The position numbers and the translations under genes were made by a program. Below the pieces are notes generated by a model that did no database searches, was not told where the DNA came from, and worked only from the letters and a program-made list of their open reading frames with translations. Shown here piece by piece: positions 14,133 through 22,500 of a stretch of DNA of 34,708 nucleotides. How positions within the stretch are numbered: position 1 is the stretch's first letter; each line of letters starts with the position of its first letter. This DNA is from a virus. The DNA lies in IMG/VR virus record IMGVR_UViG_3300034073_005068, positions 1 to 34,708 of that record; one strand, written 5' to 3'.

Positions 14133-16472
14133 TCACACGAGGATAGTGGTCGGTCTCCTAAAAGGCAAGCCCAATCCGGCAAGAAACGTGTAGGCGCCCA
14201 CGACGGAGTCCACCTGGTCGTCGTGGTTTGCGGCTTCGGGGAAAGTGGACATTTCGTCCATCCAGTCGGTCAGCCATGGCGCCCTGACCAGCCTCACGTT
14301 CCCGTTCGCGGCGGCGGCGGCGAAGGGCCTAGCTCTCGTTATTTTGTCGCCCGTCGACCTTATGCCCATGAAATCGTAGCCGGGAAGCACGTACCTGGAG
14401 TATTGGTCTACTAGGGCTTTTCCTGAGGATCCGGGTTCCTGTTCCATTCTCACGGCCACGGCCGGTCCGTCCTCGGCGGCGGTTTGTGCGATTATTTGCT
14501 CCACTTTTTCGCCCTTGACCCTCGCTCTTTTCACGTCCAAAACGTAGGCCACGCCGTTTTCAAAAAGCATCAACGTTCCGACGGTCCAGTCGGGATCAGG
14601 GTTGGACGAACTCGGCTCGGTGGCCGCCAGATCCCAAAACCTGCATGCCCTAGCCGTTGGGCCGACCTTGGGAACTTCGTTGGGGTCAATGATGACAAAA
14701 GAAGTCCTATCGAACATGGTTCCCAGCGTCGTCGCCCACCAGTCACCTTCCTCGAGGCGTCGGCGTTCTATGGGGTCCAGTGATGCCAGTGCTTGCCGAT
14801 AGGAAAAAGCGTCGATTCCTGGGTTGTCCGTCAGTTTGGATGGAACGAATACCCTACCCGTTGAGGTGCCCTCCACTATGAAGCGCTGCCTCACCCAGTT
14901 CGGGGCAGGGTTGGACGCCGCCCGCATTCTCAGGGGGATTTTTGCCAGCGGTCCCGATGACGGGCGCCTCAGTCGGGAGAAAAGATACCTGTAGTCGTTT
15001 TCTCGTATTTCGGTTACCTCGTCCATGCCTATGAACTGAAATTCCGAGTTTCCCGTCCACACCACTCGGCCGTTGTGTCTCGTAAGAAACGTATGATGAG
15101 GCGGAACCGTAAGGCAATGAACCGTTCCTTTGTAATGGGTTGAGACTATGGGGTTGAGATCGGTATTTAGACTTATCCCGGTATCCGATCCCGCGCGATG
15201 AAGAAGATGCACGTGAAACGCCAGCACATCATGTTCTTTCCCGTCCGGGGTCACCGTTTTGTCTTGACGTTCGTCCAGCGTCGCCCTAAAACCGCAATGT
15301 TGCGCAAGGCGAATTACGCCATCGGCCAACTCTCGCGAAACGGTCACATAGTGACCGCTATTTGGCGTCCTCCAAGTTCCATCCCCCTCTACCAGTGAGT
15401 TCAAAAGAAGACGCGAATACCTCGCTTTCCAAGCAAAAACCTCGTCTGGAATACGTTTATTTTGCGCACCCTTACCAGTGTTTTCATCGAGCCAAGAAGC
15501 AAGTTTGGAGTTGGTGAAAGTTAATTGTCTTGGAGTATCGCGGACATGGGAGCCGGATTTTTCGAGAATGTCCGCTAGGGAATTCTTGCCGTTTCTGCTG
15601 TGTTTGTCGTGCAGTGATATTTGTACCGTTCCCTTGTTCGTACATCCTTCGGCGATGTACCACCCAAGAAAAGTTGCCCAGTCCTCGGCACTAAAAATTA
15701 AATCGGAACTATTCTGGTGTCCCCGCAGTGAACGCGGAAACATGGCGGCACCGGGGTCAATGCCGCCCACGAATTCTCCGGCCTGCGGAAAGCGAGCCAC
15801 CTTCGGCAATTGATCGGTCCTGTACTTTCTCAGTTCTTTGACTCTCGGCGTCGACGCCCACCACGTGTGGTTTTCGGTAACGGCAAAAGACACATCGGAA
15901 CCCTCGCGAGGGCCGTAGATTGGTCCGTCGTGGTCGTAGGTCCAAGTATGGGTGACGGGCTGATAATCCCATTCCCGTGTCTCGGGATTCATTGATGCGA
16001 CCAATTCGCCAACCTTCACTTGGGTGATCGGTTTCCATCCGGAAAAGGTCAAAACTTCGGTATCGGGGGTGGTGCAGCCTTTGTAACGAAGGTAGTCGTT
16101 CTGATTGTTCAAGTATCCGAACGAAATTCTCGCCCCGGAGGGGAAGGTCGCCACGTAGGTGTTGCTATTCCAGTGGACTTCGTCGTAACTGGATATCCAG
16201 TTCCTGAATCTGTCCATCAAGGCCCCCGGCAACGAGAGGTCGGCGAAAGTACGCCTGAACAAGATCGCCGAATATCCGGGCACGTCCAGGTGCTGCATGG
16301 CGGCCATGAGGAGGGCGGACGATTTGCCACCGCCGGCTGCGCCACCGAATAAAGCCTCGAGGGCGTTGGTTCTCAAAAACACTTTTTGGGTTATTGAGGC
16401 CTCCTCCGGGCAAAACAGAGGCTTCTTCGGTTGAAGCCAGTCGAGTACTTTGTCCCAGTCCGTGGTGCTCAT
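14133..16472 (-). CDS. Terminase large subunit interrupted by an intein
   Basis: The 779-aa precursor holds a 436-aa packaging ATPase/nuclease and a 343-aa intein. With the ATG at 16472 as residue 1, the Walker A is at 43-52 (GGAAGGGKSS). The intein covers residues 133-475, and the Walker B (FIGMDE, D484/E485) follows eight residues after the splice point. The C-terminal nuclease has FWDLAATE (D614), RMEQEPGSSGK and NHDDQVDSVV acidic motifs. The enzyme packages DNA into the prohead. A TTG six bases earlier (16478) is an alternative start. No small terminase was recognised nearby. It heads the leftward gene block, opposite in direction to the portal gene, which is atypical because terminase and portal usually run together. 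Confidence 0.95.
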   Translation of the reverse strand: MSTTDWDKVLDWLQPKKPLFCPEEASITQKVFLRTNALEALFGGAAGGGKSSALLMAAMQHLDVPGYSAILFRRTFADLSLPGALMDRFRNWISSYDEVHWNSNTYVATFPSGARISFGYLNNQNDYLRYKGCTTPDTEVLTFSGWKPITQVKVGELVASMNPETREWDYQPVTHTWTYDHDGPIYGPREGSDVSFAVTENHTWWASTPRVKELRKYRTDQLPKVARFPQAGEFVGGIDPGAAMFPRSLRGHQNSSDLIFSAEDWATFLGWYIAEGCTNKGTVQISLHDKHSRNGKNSLADILEKSGSHVRDTPRQLTFTNSKLASWLDENTGKGAQNKRIPDEVFAWKARYSRLLLNSLVEGDGTWRTPNSGHYVTVSRELADGVIRLAQHCGFRATLDERQDKTVTPDGKEHDVLAFHVHLLHRAGSDTGISLNTDLNPIVSTHYKGTVHCLTVPPHHTFLTRHNGRVVWTGNSEFQFIGMDEVTEIRENDYRYLFSRLRRPSSGPLAKIPLRMRAASNPAPNWVRQRFIVEGTSTGRVFVPSKLTDNPGIDAFSYRQALASLDPIERRRLEEGDWWATTLGTMFDRTSFVIIDPNEVPKVGPTARACRFWDLAATEPSSSNPDPDWTVGTLMLFENGVAYVLDVKRARVKGEKVEQIIAQTAAEDGPAVAVRMEQEPGSSGKALVDQYSRYVLPGYDFMGIRSTGDKITRARPFAAAAANGNVRLVRAPWLTDWMDEMSTFPEAANHDDQVDSVVGAYTFLAGLGLPFRRPTTILV
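15048..16076 (-). other. Intein with LAGLIDADG homing endonuclease in the terminase
   Basis: The intein starts with Cys (CTTPDTEVLTFSGWKPI, block A) and has block B SFAVTENHTWWAS. It carries two LAGLIDADG-type motifs, FLGWYIAEGC and LLNSLVEGDGT, 85 residues apart. Block F is GTVHCLTVPPHHTFL and it ends VVWTGN before Ser. Joining the flanks gives LRYKG-SEFQFIGMDE, a typical uninterrupted terminase sequence, so the borders are firm. The penultimate residue is Gly, not the usual His. With both splicing and endonuclease motifs present, this is probably a mobile, full-length intein inserted next to the ATPase active site. Confidence 0.93.
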
Positions 16473-16546
16473 TGCCAATCCAAATTACACCTTAGGCTAG
16501 ATTATTCACGTCAACGAAAATAACGCTACGAACGAGAGGTGAGTCC
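16473..16546. promoter_or_regulatory. Divergent control region between leftward and rightward blocks
   Basis: Both gene blocks leave from this 74-bp stretch, so it should hold promoters in both directions. On the minus strand TTGACG (16509-16514) and TGTAAT (16484-16489) are separated by 19 bp, a slightly long but plausible -35/-10 pair. Its start point would fall almost at the terminase start codon, which implies a leaderless or near-leaderless mRNA. No convincing rightward promoter was found. Confidence 0.35.
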
Positions 16547-16726
16547 TTGGACAAATTGAGACAGTTCTTGGTCCGCGCTAGGTCGAGATCATCAATCGCC
16601 AATTTGTTGGTATTTTCATTTATACTGTTCACTGGGATAGGTACGTTTTTGATAAATCCGGCTGTCGGCTTTATCACCGTGGGTGTTTCCTGCGGTGCTG
16701 TCGGCTACTTGCTGGGGATGGAGTAA
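16547..16726 (+). CDS. Small two-helix membrane protein (TTG start)
   Basis: This frame encodes 59 residues from TTG (MDKLRQFLVRARSRSSIANL), with GAGAGG seven bases before the start and an in-frame stop further upstream. Residues 18-36 (IANLLVFSFILFTGIGTFLI) and 41-58 (GFITVGVSCGAVGYLLGM) are strongly hydrophobic, divided by a short Asn-Pro turn. A basic N-terminus predicts that both ends stay in the cytoplasm. It ends 9 nt before the portal ATG and so is the first gene of the rightward operon. It could be holin-like, a membrane anchor for prohead assembly or an exclusion protein; sequence does not decide. Confidence 0.6.
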   Translation: MDKLRQFLVRARSRSSIANLLVFSFILFTGIGTFLINPAVGFITVGVSCGAVGYLLGME

Positions 16727-16735
16727 GCATAAAAA

Positions 16736-18946
16736 ATGGCTTGGAACTCGTCTTCCAACAAGAGCATCGGCGGCGCCAGATCAAAGGCGCTGAACCCTGG
16801 TGCGCCCGTTGCCTACAACCCGTCGCAAGTAGGCAAACCCTATAGGGACTCTTGGGACATAGAGCGCGCCTATAGGGAGGGTTTTCAAAAAGTCACCTGG
16901 GTCAATAGGTGCATAGACGCGATCGCCGGCAATCAATCTCGGCTTCCCGTCGTCTTGCGGGAAAACAACGATCCTGCGGGAAGAATCGTACGCAAATCCG
17001 ACAGAAAAATTCTGGAGATACTCAACACCAAATCGAACATGGGTGAAAACTCTTTCGTTTTCAGGTACAGACTTTCTTCGCAGTTGTTGATGTCCTCGCG
17101 CGGTGCGTTCATAGAGAAGATTCGCGGACGAGACGGAGAGTTGATGGCGCTACAACTTCTCCCACCGCAACATACGGCGCCGATCCCCGACCCAAAAAAG
17201 TTCGTTTCCGGTTACGAAGTAGATATGCGAAACGGAACCAAGGTCGTGCTAAAACCGGAGGACGTCGTTTGGATACGCAAGCCGCACCCGCTCGATCCTT
17301 ACCTCTCCTTGACGCCGATGGAGTCGGCGGGAATAGCCATAGAAATAGAGAATTTGTCCAAGATTTACAACCGAAATTTCCTTCTCAACGACGGGCGCCC
17401 CGGCGGCTTGCTGGTGGTAAGGGGCGAAATAGACGACGACGACAAGGACGAATTGAGAAGTCGCTTCAGGGGAAATATCAATAGAGCCGGAGCGGTTACG
17501 GTCGTCTCATCCGACGAGGGAGTCGACTTCGTGGATACCGGCCAAAGCCCGAGGGATGCGAATTACGTTCAGATGAGGCAGATCCAAAAAGAGGAGATTC
17601 TCGCCGCCTTCGGAGTTCCGGAATCGGTGATCGGAAACGCGGCGGGGAGAACTTTCTCCAATGCGGCGGAAGAACACAAAGTGTTCTGGAACGAAACCAT
17701 GCTTCCGCACCTCGAGACGATAGCCCGCGGGTTGGACGAATTGGACGAGCAGTTCTACATAGATTTCGACGTCACGGACGTTCCCGTCCTCGTTCTCTAC
17801 AAACAGGAGCGAGACAGGTATCTCATGAGCGAATACCAAAGCGGCCTAATAAGTGGCAACGAATACAGGGAGGGCGCCGGAAGGAAGATGATCGATTCCG
17901 AACTCATGGATGCGATGCTCTCCAATCCGAACTTGACTCCGATCGGATACACGAACAAGAAGTGGACCCCGACCCAACCGCCTGGAGCTCCGGGTGCACC
18001 GCCCGCCGGCGCTCCAGGGGGTCCGATGGTCCCTGGGGTTCCCGGTGCGACACAGCCGATTCCTCCGATCCCCGGAGCTCCGGAGTCGGAGATTCCGGCG
18101 GAGGGCATGACCGCCGCCCTAAACGCAGAGGCGGTGGCCGAAGCGCAGGCAACCCAAATGGGCCAAGCTTCGGCTTTCGACCAGCAAATAAGAACGAAGT
18201 CGCTTCACGACGAGTGGGACGTAAAAGCGGAAGAATCATTCGAAAGATGGATAGAGATCCTCGACTCGTCGCTGGAAAGATTCATCGAGAGACAGCAGCG
18301 AGTAATCCTAGAAAAAGCCTCCGGTTCAAAGTCGAGAAAAGCGCTTGAAGCGGGAAATCTCGATCCGGAGAACATTTTTGATCAGAGGATTTGGGACAAA
18401 CAGTTGAACGAGGACATGCGTCCGATTCTCAGCGGAATAATGAACGACGCCACGATGCTCGTCGGTCAGGAAACTGGAATGCCGGCGGAAATGGAGGAAT
18501 CGGAGTCGGCCCAATACCTCAACGAACAAATAGAAAGATTTCAAAAAATCAATGAAACGACCGCCGAGGAAATCGCCGCAGCGACGCTAATAGCTTCGTC
18601 TCTCGGAAGCGGAGAGGACAAGATGGGCATGCTCAAGGCGGCGCTCATCGCCATATTCGTCAACCTGCTCAGCAAGCGAAAAAGGACCATAGCCGAGCAC
18701 GAAGCGCACGCCGCATTCAACGCCGGCTCCTACATGGCGGGAAGATCGGTGGGCGCAGCGACGAAGACGTGGGTATCCGAAAAAGACGCAAAAGTAAGAC
18801 CGGAGCACGCCGTATTACACGGCAATACGGTTCCGGTCTACGAACCGTTCAGCGTCGGAGGGCAGGACATTCGGTTCCCCGGTGACCCTTCGGCTCCGAT
18901 GAACTTGACGATGAATTGTCGTTGCAAGGTCCGTTTCGGATTCTGA
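16736..18946 (+). CDS. Portal protein fused to a MuF-like head morphogenesis domain
   Basis: This 736-aa protein combines two usually separate genes. Residues 1-400 are an HK97-family portal (AYREGFQKVTWVNRCIDAIA near the start, EDVVWIRKPHPLDPYLSLTP, EEILAAFGVPESVIGNAAG and SNAAEEHKVFWNETMLPHLE). Residues about 412-458 form a collagen-like Pro/Gly/Ala linker. The remainder is helical and ends in a MuF-type C-terminus (EKDAKVRPEHAVLHGNTVPV, then FPGDPSAPMNLTMNCRCKV). The portal ring is the DNA gate, and MuF-like proteins join or enter the capsid. The ATG has GGAG 12 nt upstream, rather far away. It is followed by the protease gene, as expected for a head operon. Confidence 0.93.
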   Translation: MAWNSSSNKSIGGARSKALNPGAPVAYNPSQVGKPYRDSWDIERAYREGFQKVTWVNRCIDAIAGNQSRLPVVLRENNDPAGRIVRKSDRKILEILNTKSNMGENSFVFRYRLSSQLLMSSRGAFIEKIRGRDGELMALQLLPPQHTAPIPDPKKFVSGYEVDMRNGTKVVLKPEDVVWIRKPHPLDPYLSLTPMESAGIAIEIENLSKIYNRNFLLNDGRPGGLLVVRGEIDDDDKDELRSRFRGNINRAGAVTVVSSDEGVDFVDTGQSPRDANYVQMRQIQKEEILAAFGVPESVIGNAAGRTFSNAAEEHKVFWNETMLPHLETIARGLDELDEQFYIDFDVTDVPVLVLYKQERDRYLMSEYQSGLISGNEYREGAGRKMIDSELMDAMLSNPNLTPIGYTNKKWTPTQPPGAPGAPPAGAPGGPMVPGVPGATQPIPPIPGAPESEIPAEGMTAALNAEAVAEAQATQMGQASAFDQQIRTKSLHDEWDVKAEESFERWIEILDSSLERFIERQQRVILEKASGSKSRKALEAGNLDPENIFDQRIWDKQLNEDMRPILSGIMNDATMLVGQETGMPAEMEESESAQYLNEQIERFQKINETTAEEIAAATLIASSLGSGEDKMGMLKAALIAIFVNLLSKRKRTIAEHEAHAAFNAGSYMAGRSVGAATKTWVSEKDAKVRPEHAVLHGNTVPVYEPFSVGGQDIRFPGDPSAPMNLTMNCRCKVRFGF

Positions 18947-18974
18947 TTTAGTAAACCGCGAGGCTTTTACTAAA
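18947..18974 (+). repeat. Inverted repeat after the portal gene
   Basis: Perfect 9-bp arms TTTAGTAAA (18947-18955) and TTTACTAAA (18966-18974) begin at the first base after the portal stop. A smaller palindrome (CGGCGA/TCGCCG, 18992-19004) follows. The AT-rich stem without a U-run is a poor terminator; it could be an RNA processing or binding site separating portal and protease expression. Confidence 0.4.
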
Positions 18975-19031
18975 AACACCGTAGTTCATTCCGGCGATTC
19001 GCCGATCGTGGTTTATTATTGACGCTTGCCG

Positions 19032-19580
19032 ATGAATGACGAACAAATTCTGCAAGATTCCGACTATTCCTATAAGTCGCTGAACGCACAGTTCAACATA
19101 GACGAGGCCGAGGGAATAGTAGAGGCTTTCGCCGCCGGGATAGGAAACAAGGATTCCGTCGGCGACATATGCCTGCCCGGCTGTTTCGCCGGATCGCTGA
19201 AGCGCAGAAAGCCCAGAGTCGTTTGGGGCCACAACTGGAATGAGCCTATCGGAAAGGTTTTGGACATATACGAGGTCGGACCGAACGATCCGAGGTTGCC
19301 GTCCAAGATGAGAAAAGCCGGAATCGGCGGTTTGTACGTCAGGGTGCAATTCAATATGAAGTCCGAGCGCGGCAAAGAGGCGTTCGCCAACGTCTCATTT
19401 TTCGGTTTGGAACAGGAATGGTCGATCGGTTATAAAACTTTGGATGCCGTTTTCGATCCCGTACAGGGTGCCAATCTGCTGAAGGAGGTCGAACTGTACG
19501 AAGTCTCCCCGGTACTGCACGGAGCGAACCAATTGACTGGGACGATATCGATAAAAGCGGACGACATCGAGACCTCGAAC
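19032..19580 (+). other. Protease domain (peptidase S78) of the giant protein
   Basis: About residues 1-183 match prohead proteases. They show DEAEGIVEAFAAGIGNKDSV near the N-terminus, the catalytic His H67 in VVWGHNWNEPIGKV, the nucleophile S131 in LEQEWSIGYKT, and the closing block VELYEVSPVLHGANQLTG, which contains the third acidic position. The usual family length is 180-250 residues, so the domain itself is normal; only its fusion is extraordinary. Confidence 0.9.
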
Positions 19581-22500
19581 AAAGACGAGGTACAGATAAA
19601 GCGCGAGGTATTGCGAGACCCGAAAGGCGGTCTCACCGCCGCGGGCCGAAGACATTTCAAGAGAACGGAAGGTGCGAATCTCAAGCCGGGAGTCAAGGGA
19701 CCTGCGGACACCCCGGAAAAAATGAGACGAAAAGGATCTTTCTTGACGCGATTTTTCACCAACCCAAGCGGCCCGATGAAGAAACCCGACGGAAAGCCGA
19801 CCAGACTCGCATTGTCGGCCGCGGCTTGGGGCGAGCCCGTACCCCAGAACATGGAGGATGCGGCGAAGTTGGCCGCAAAGGGGCGAAAGCTACTCGAGAG
19901 ATACGAAAAATCCAAGAAAAAAAAGAAGGACGACCACGACGAAGTGGAGACGAAGAATCATGTCGCGGCCATCTACGAGGCCTACAACTCAAATCAAAAC
20001 GAGGCGTTCGGCAGGGCTTCGCAACTAACGCGAGCTCTCGCCACGCGTTTCGGGGGACCGGTTCGATTGATAACCGCGGACAACGACATAGCGATATTCG
20101 AAATGGGTGCGGGAACGGCGACCGAGACGATGAGAGTTGCGTACCACTTTGACGGCGATGAATTCATGTTCGGCACCGCACAACAGGTAAAACCGGAGAC
20201 CATATACATACCGACCAACGACTCGACCGGTAGCAGGATCAATCCGCCCAGCGAGACGAATCAAGTAACCGTGTCCATGCCGACCAAGCCGGTCGGTTCC
20301 AGTTGTTGCCCCGGATGCGCCGGCGGCAAGGGCGATTGCGATGCGGTAATACCGTTCGTGAAGGACGAAAAAGCGAGAGTTACGCATTCCAAACTTTCCA
20401 GTCTCGGCAAACAACTCGGATTCACGGTGGAAATGTTCGAAGACGGCTTCATCCTCGGTGGATTCGGAAATTTGACCCCCGAGGCGCAAGAATTCGTAGC
20501 GGAAAAGATCGTAGGTGCGGAAAAAAAAGCACTTACGCCCCTAGGAATGCTGGCGGTAAATATGAACCCCGCCACGGCCAGGGACGCTGATCAAGACAGG
20601 CTGGTACTCGAGGGAATACCGACCATAAATTTCGGTCGCGGAGTTCCCGATCCAACGCCTTTCGGTCTCCCAAACGTCGATGCCGGAGAGAGATTCGTTG
20701 AACGAGTAAAGCCGAAAACTCGTCCGAAGAGAAGGGGAAGAGTCGTTTCGCGACCCGACGCTCCGAGAATGATGCCGGCCGTTCCGGATCCGGATAGGGA
20801 GGCGCCCGACGTCATACCGGAGAAGCCGAAGAAACCGCAGACGGTTCCCGTGGAAAAACCGGAAAGAGAGAAAGTAAAACCAAGAACGCCGTCTCGCCCC
20901 ACGAGGGAACCGAGACCACAACCGACCACTCCGTCTCCGGTGCGAGAACCGGTTCGCGAGCCGGTGCCCGCGGTTCCGCGCCGAGAACCAGCCAGACAGC
21001 CGCAAACGACGCAGATCATCGAACCGGTCGCGGCGATGGCGAGCAGAGAAGTTCCCGAAAACATTCGCGAAGCTCTTCGGGAAGCTCTTCGGGAACCGGA
21101 CGAAGACGATGAAGTAATGCAGGTCGAGGGCGGCCACGCAATTCAAGAACGGACGCAAGATCGGCTCAAGGACGTCGGCTACGAAAAGATGAGAAGTCTC
21201 ATGGGCATAGACGACGAAAACAGACCGTCGTCCACCCAGGGCCCGACTGCCTCCATGGCAAGAACGAATAAGAACGATTTGGGTAGAAAAATTTGGCTTG
21301 AAAGAACATACGACAATGCGTCCCTAGAGGACATGGCCAGAAAATACGGCATCAGCAGACAAGAGGCGAGGCAACTTGAATTGCGCCATAGTCGTTCGCT
21401 CAGGGCGTTCGGCGAAACGAGCCCCAACAGGGTCGGGCGACGCATGATAGACGATGCAGCGGCAACGCTTTCCGAGGATGAGTCCGATCTGCTCAGAAGA
21501 AGATTCGATGGAGAACTCCTAGAAGAGTCTGCGGAAAGACTCGGAATGGACAGATTCGCAATACGAAGAATGGAACAACTAGCACTGGCGAAATTGCGAG
21601 ACGCAATGATCACCGACGAGCCGACGTCGTCCATGGGTATCCGTCGGAGAAACCAGGCGGCTGGAACCGTCAGGCGCCCAAAAGGTGAAACGTCTCCCAC
21701 GACCGGGAGGGCAACCAAACAACGCTTAGACCCGACGGTCATGCAAATGTTCGAGTCACTCCGTGGCACCGGCGGACTAACCGACCCTCAGGCATTTAGG
21801 GTGGCGACAATGATGCGTTTGCGTCGTCAAATTAGCAACAAGATAGATCGCCTTTTGGCGAACAATCTCGGAAGACGAATTTCCGAAATCGGTGACGACG
21901 TAAAAAAACTAGACGAGGCATACACCGGTCCATTTACCAGCACGGCCGAAGCAGCGCACGTAACGGTCGGCAGAGTCACCGACTTGGCGGATGCGGTCGT
22001 AAAAATGGCCAACGGAGAACACGACCCACTTGATTTGGATGCGAGCATAAACGCCAACGTATTCAATACGGTTGACAGAAAAAACGGAGACGTGGCGGAA
22101 GCGGCGAGAAGTCTGGGAATGAGCCCGTCCGTCGTTTTGTCGCGCTACAACGCCCACGCCCTGAAGGTCATGGCTTCATCTACTCCGGCTAGGGAGATGG
22201 TCAGAAACGCCCTCAACGACAGGGGAGACCTACTGGACGATTCGGAGACGTCGGCGGTCATCGGTTGGGTCAACGGAATGGGGGACATGGACGTGTCCGA
22301 ATCCATGGGCTCCGTCGTTTCGCCGTCTGCAGTGGTGGAAAAACGAGCCTCGGCACTTCGAAAACTCGGAATCGACATCGGGTCCAAAGAAATGAGAAGA
22401 CGCATAGTTTCCGGTCGCATTTTTTACGATGAGAACGGTCTCTATTCCGAATTGATCGACGGAGACGGGGTGATAGTCAGGAACAGAATCGGAGACGGTC

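Noticed and set aside
16492-16677. 61-aa minus-strand ORF in the divergent region
   Set aside because: It is antisense to the membrane protein frame, which has a ribosome site and clear hydrophobic pattern; the minus frame has neither.
18947-18974. Rho-independent terminator after the portal gene
   Set aside because: The stem is AT-rich (TTTAGTAAA/TTTACTAAA) and is not followed by a run of T, so I list it only as an inverted repeat.
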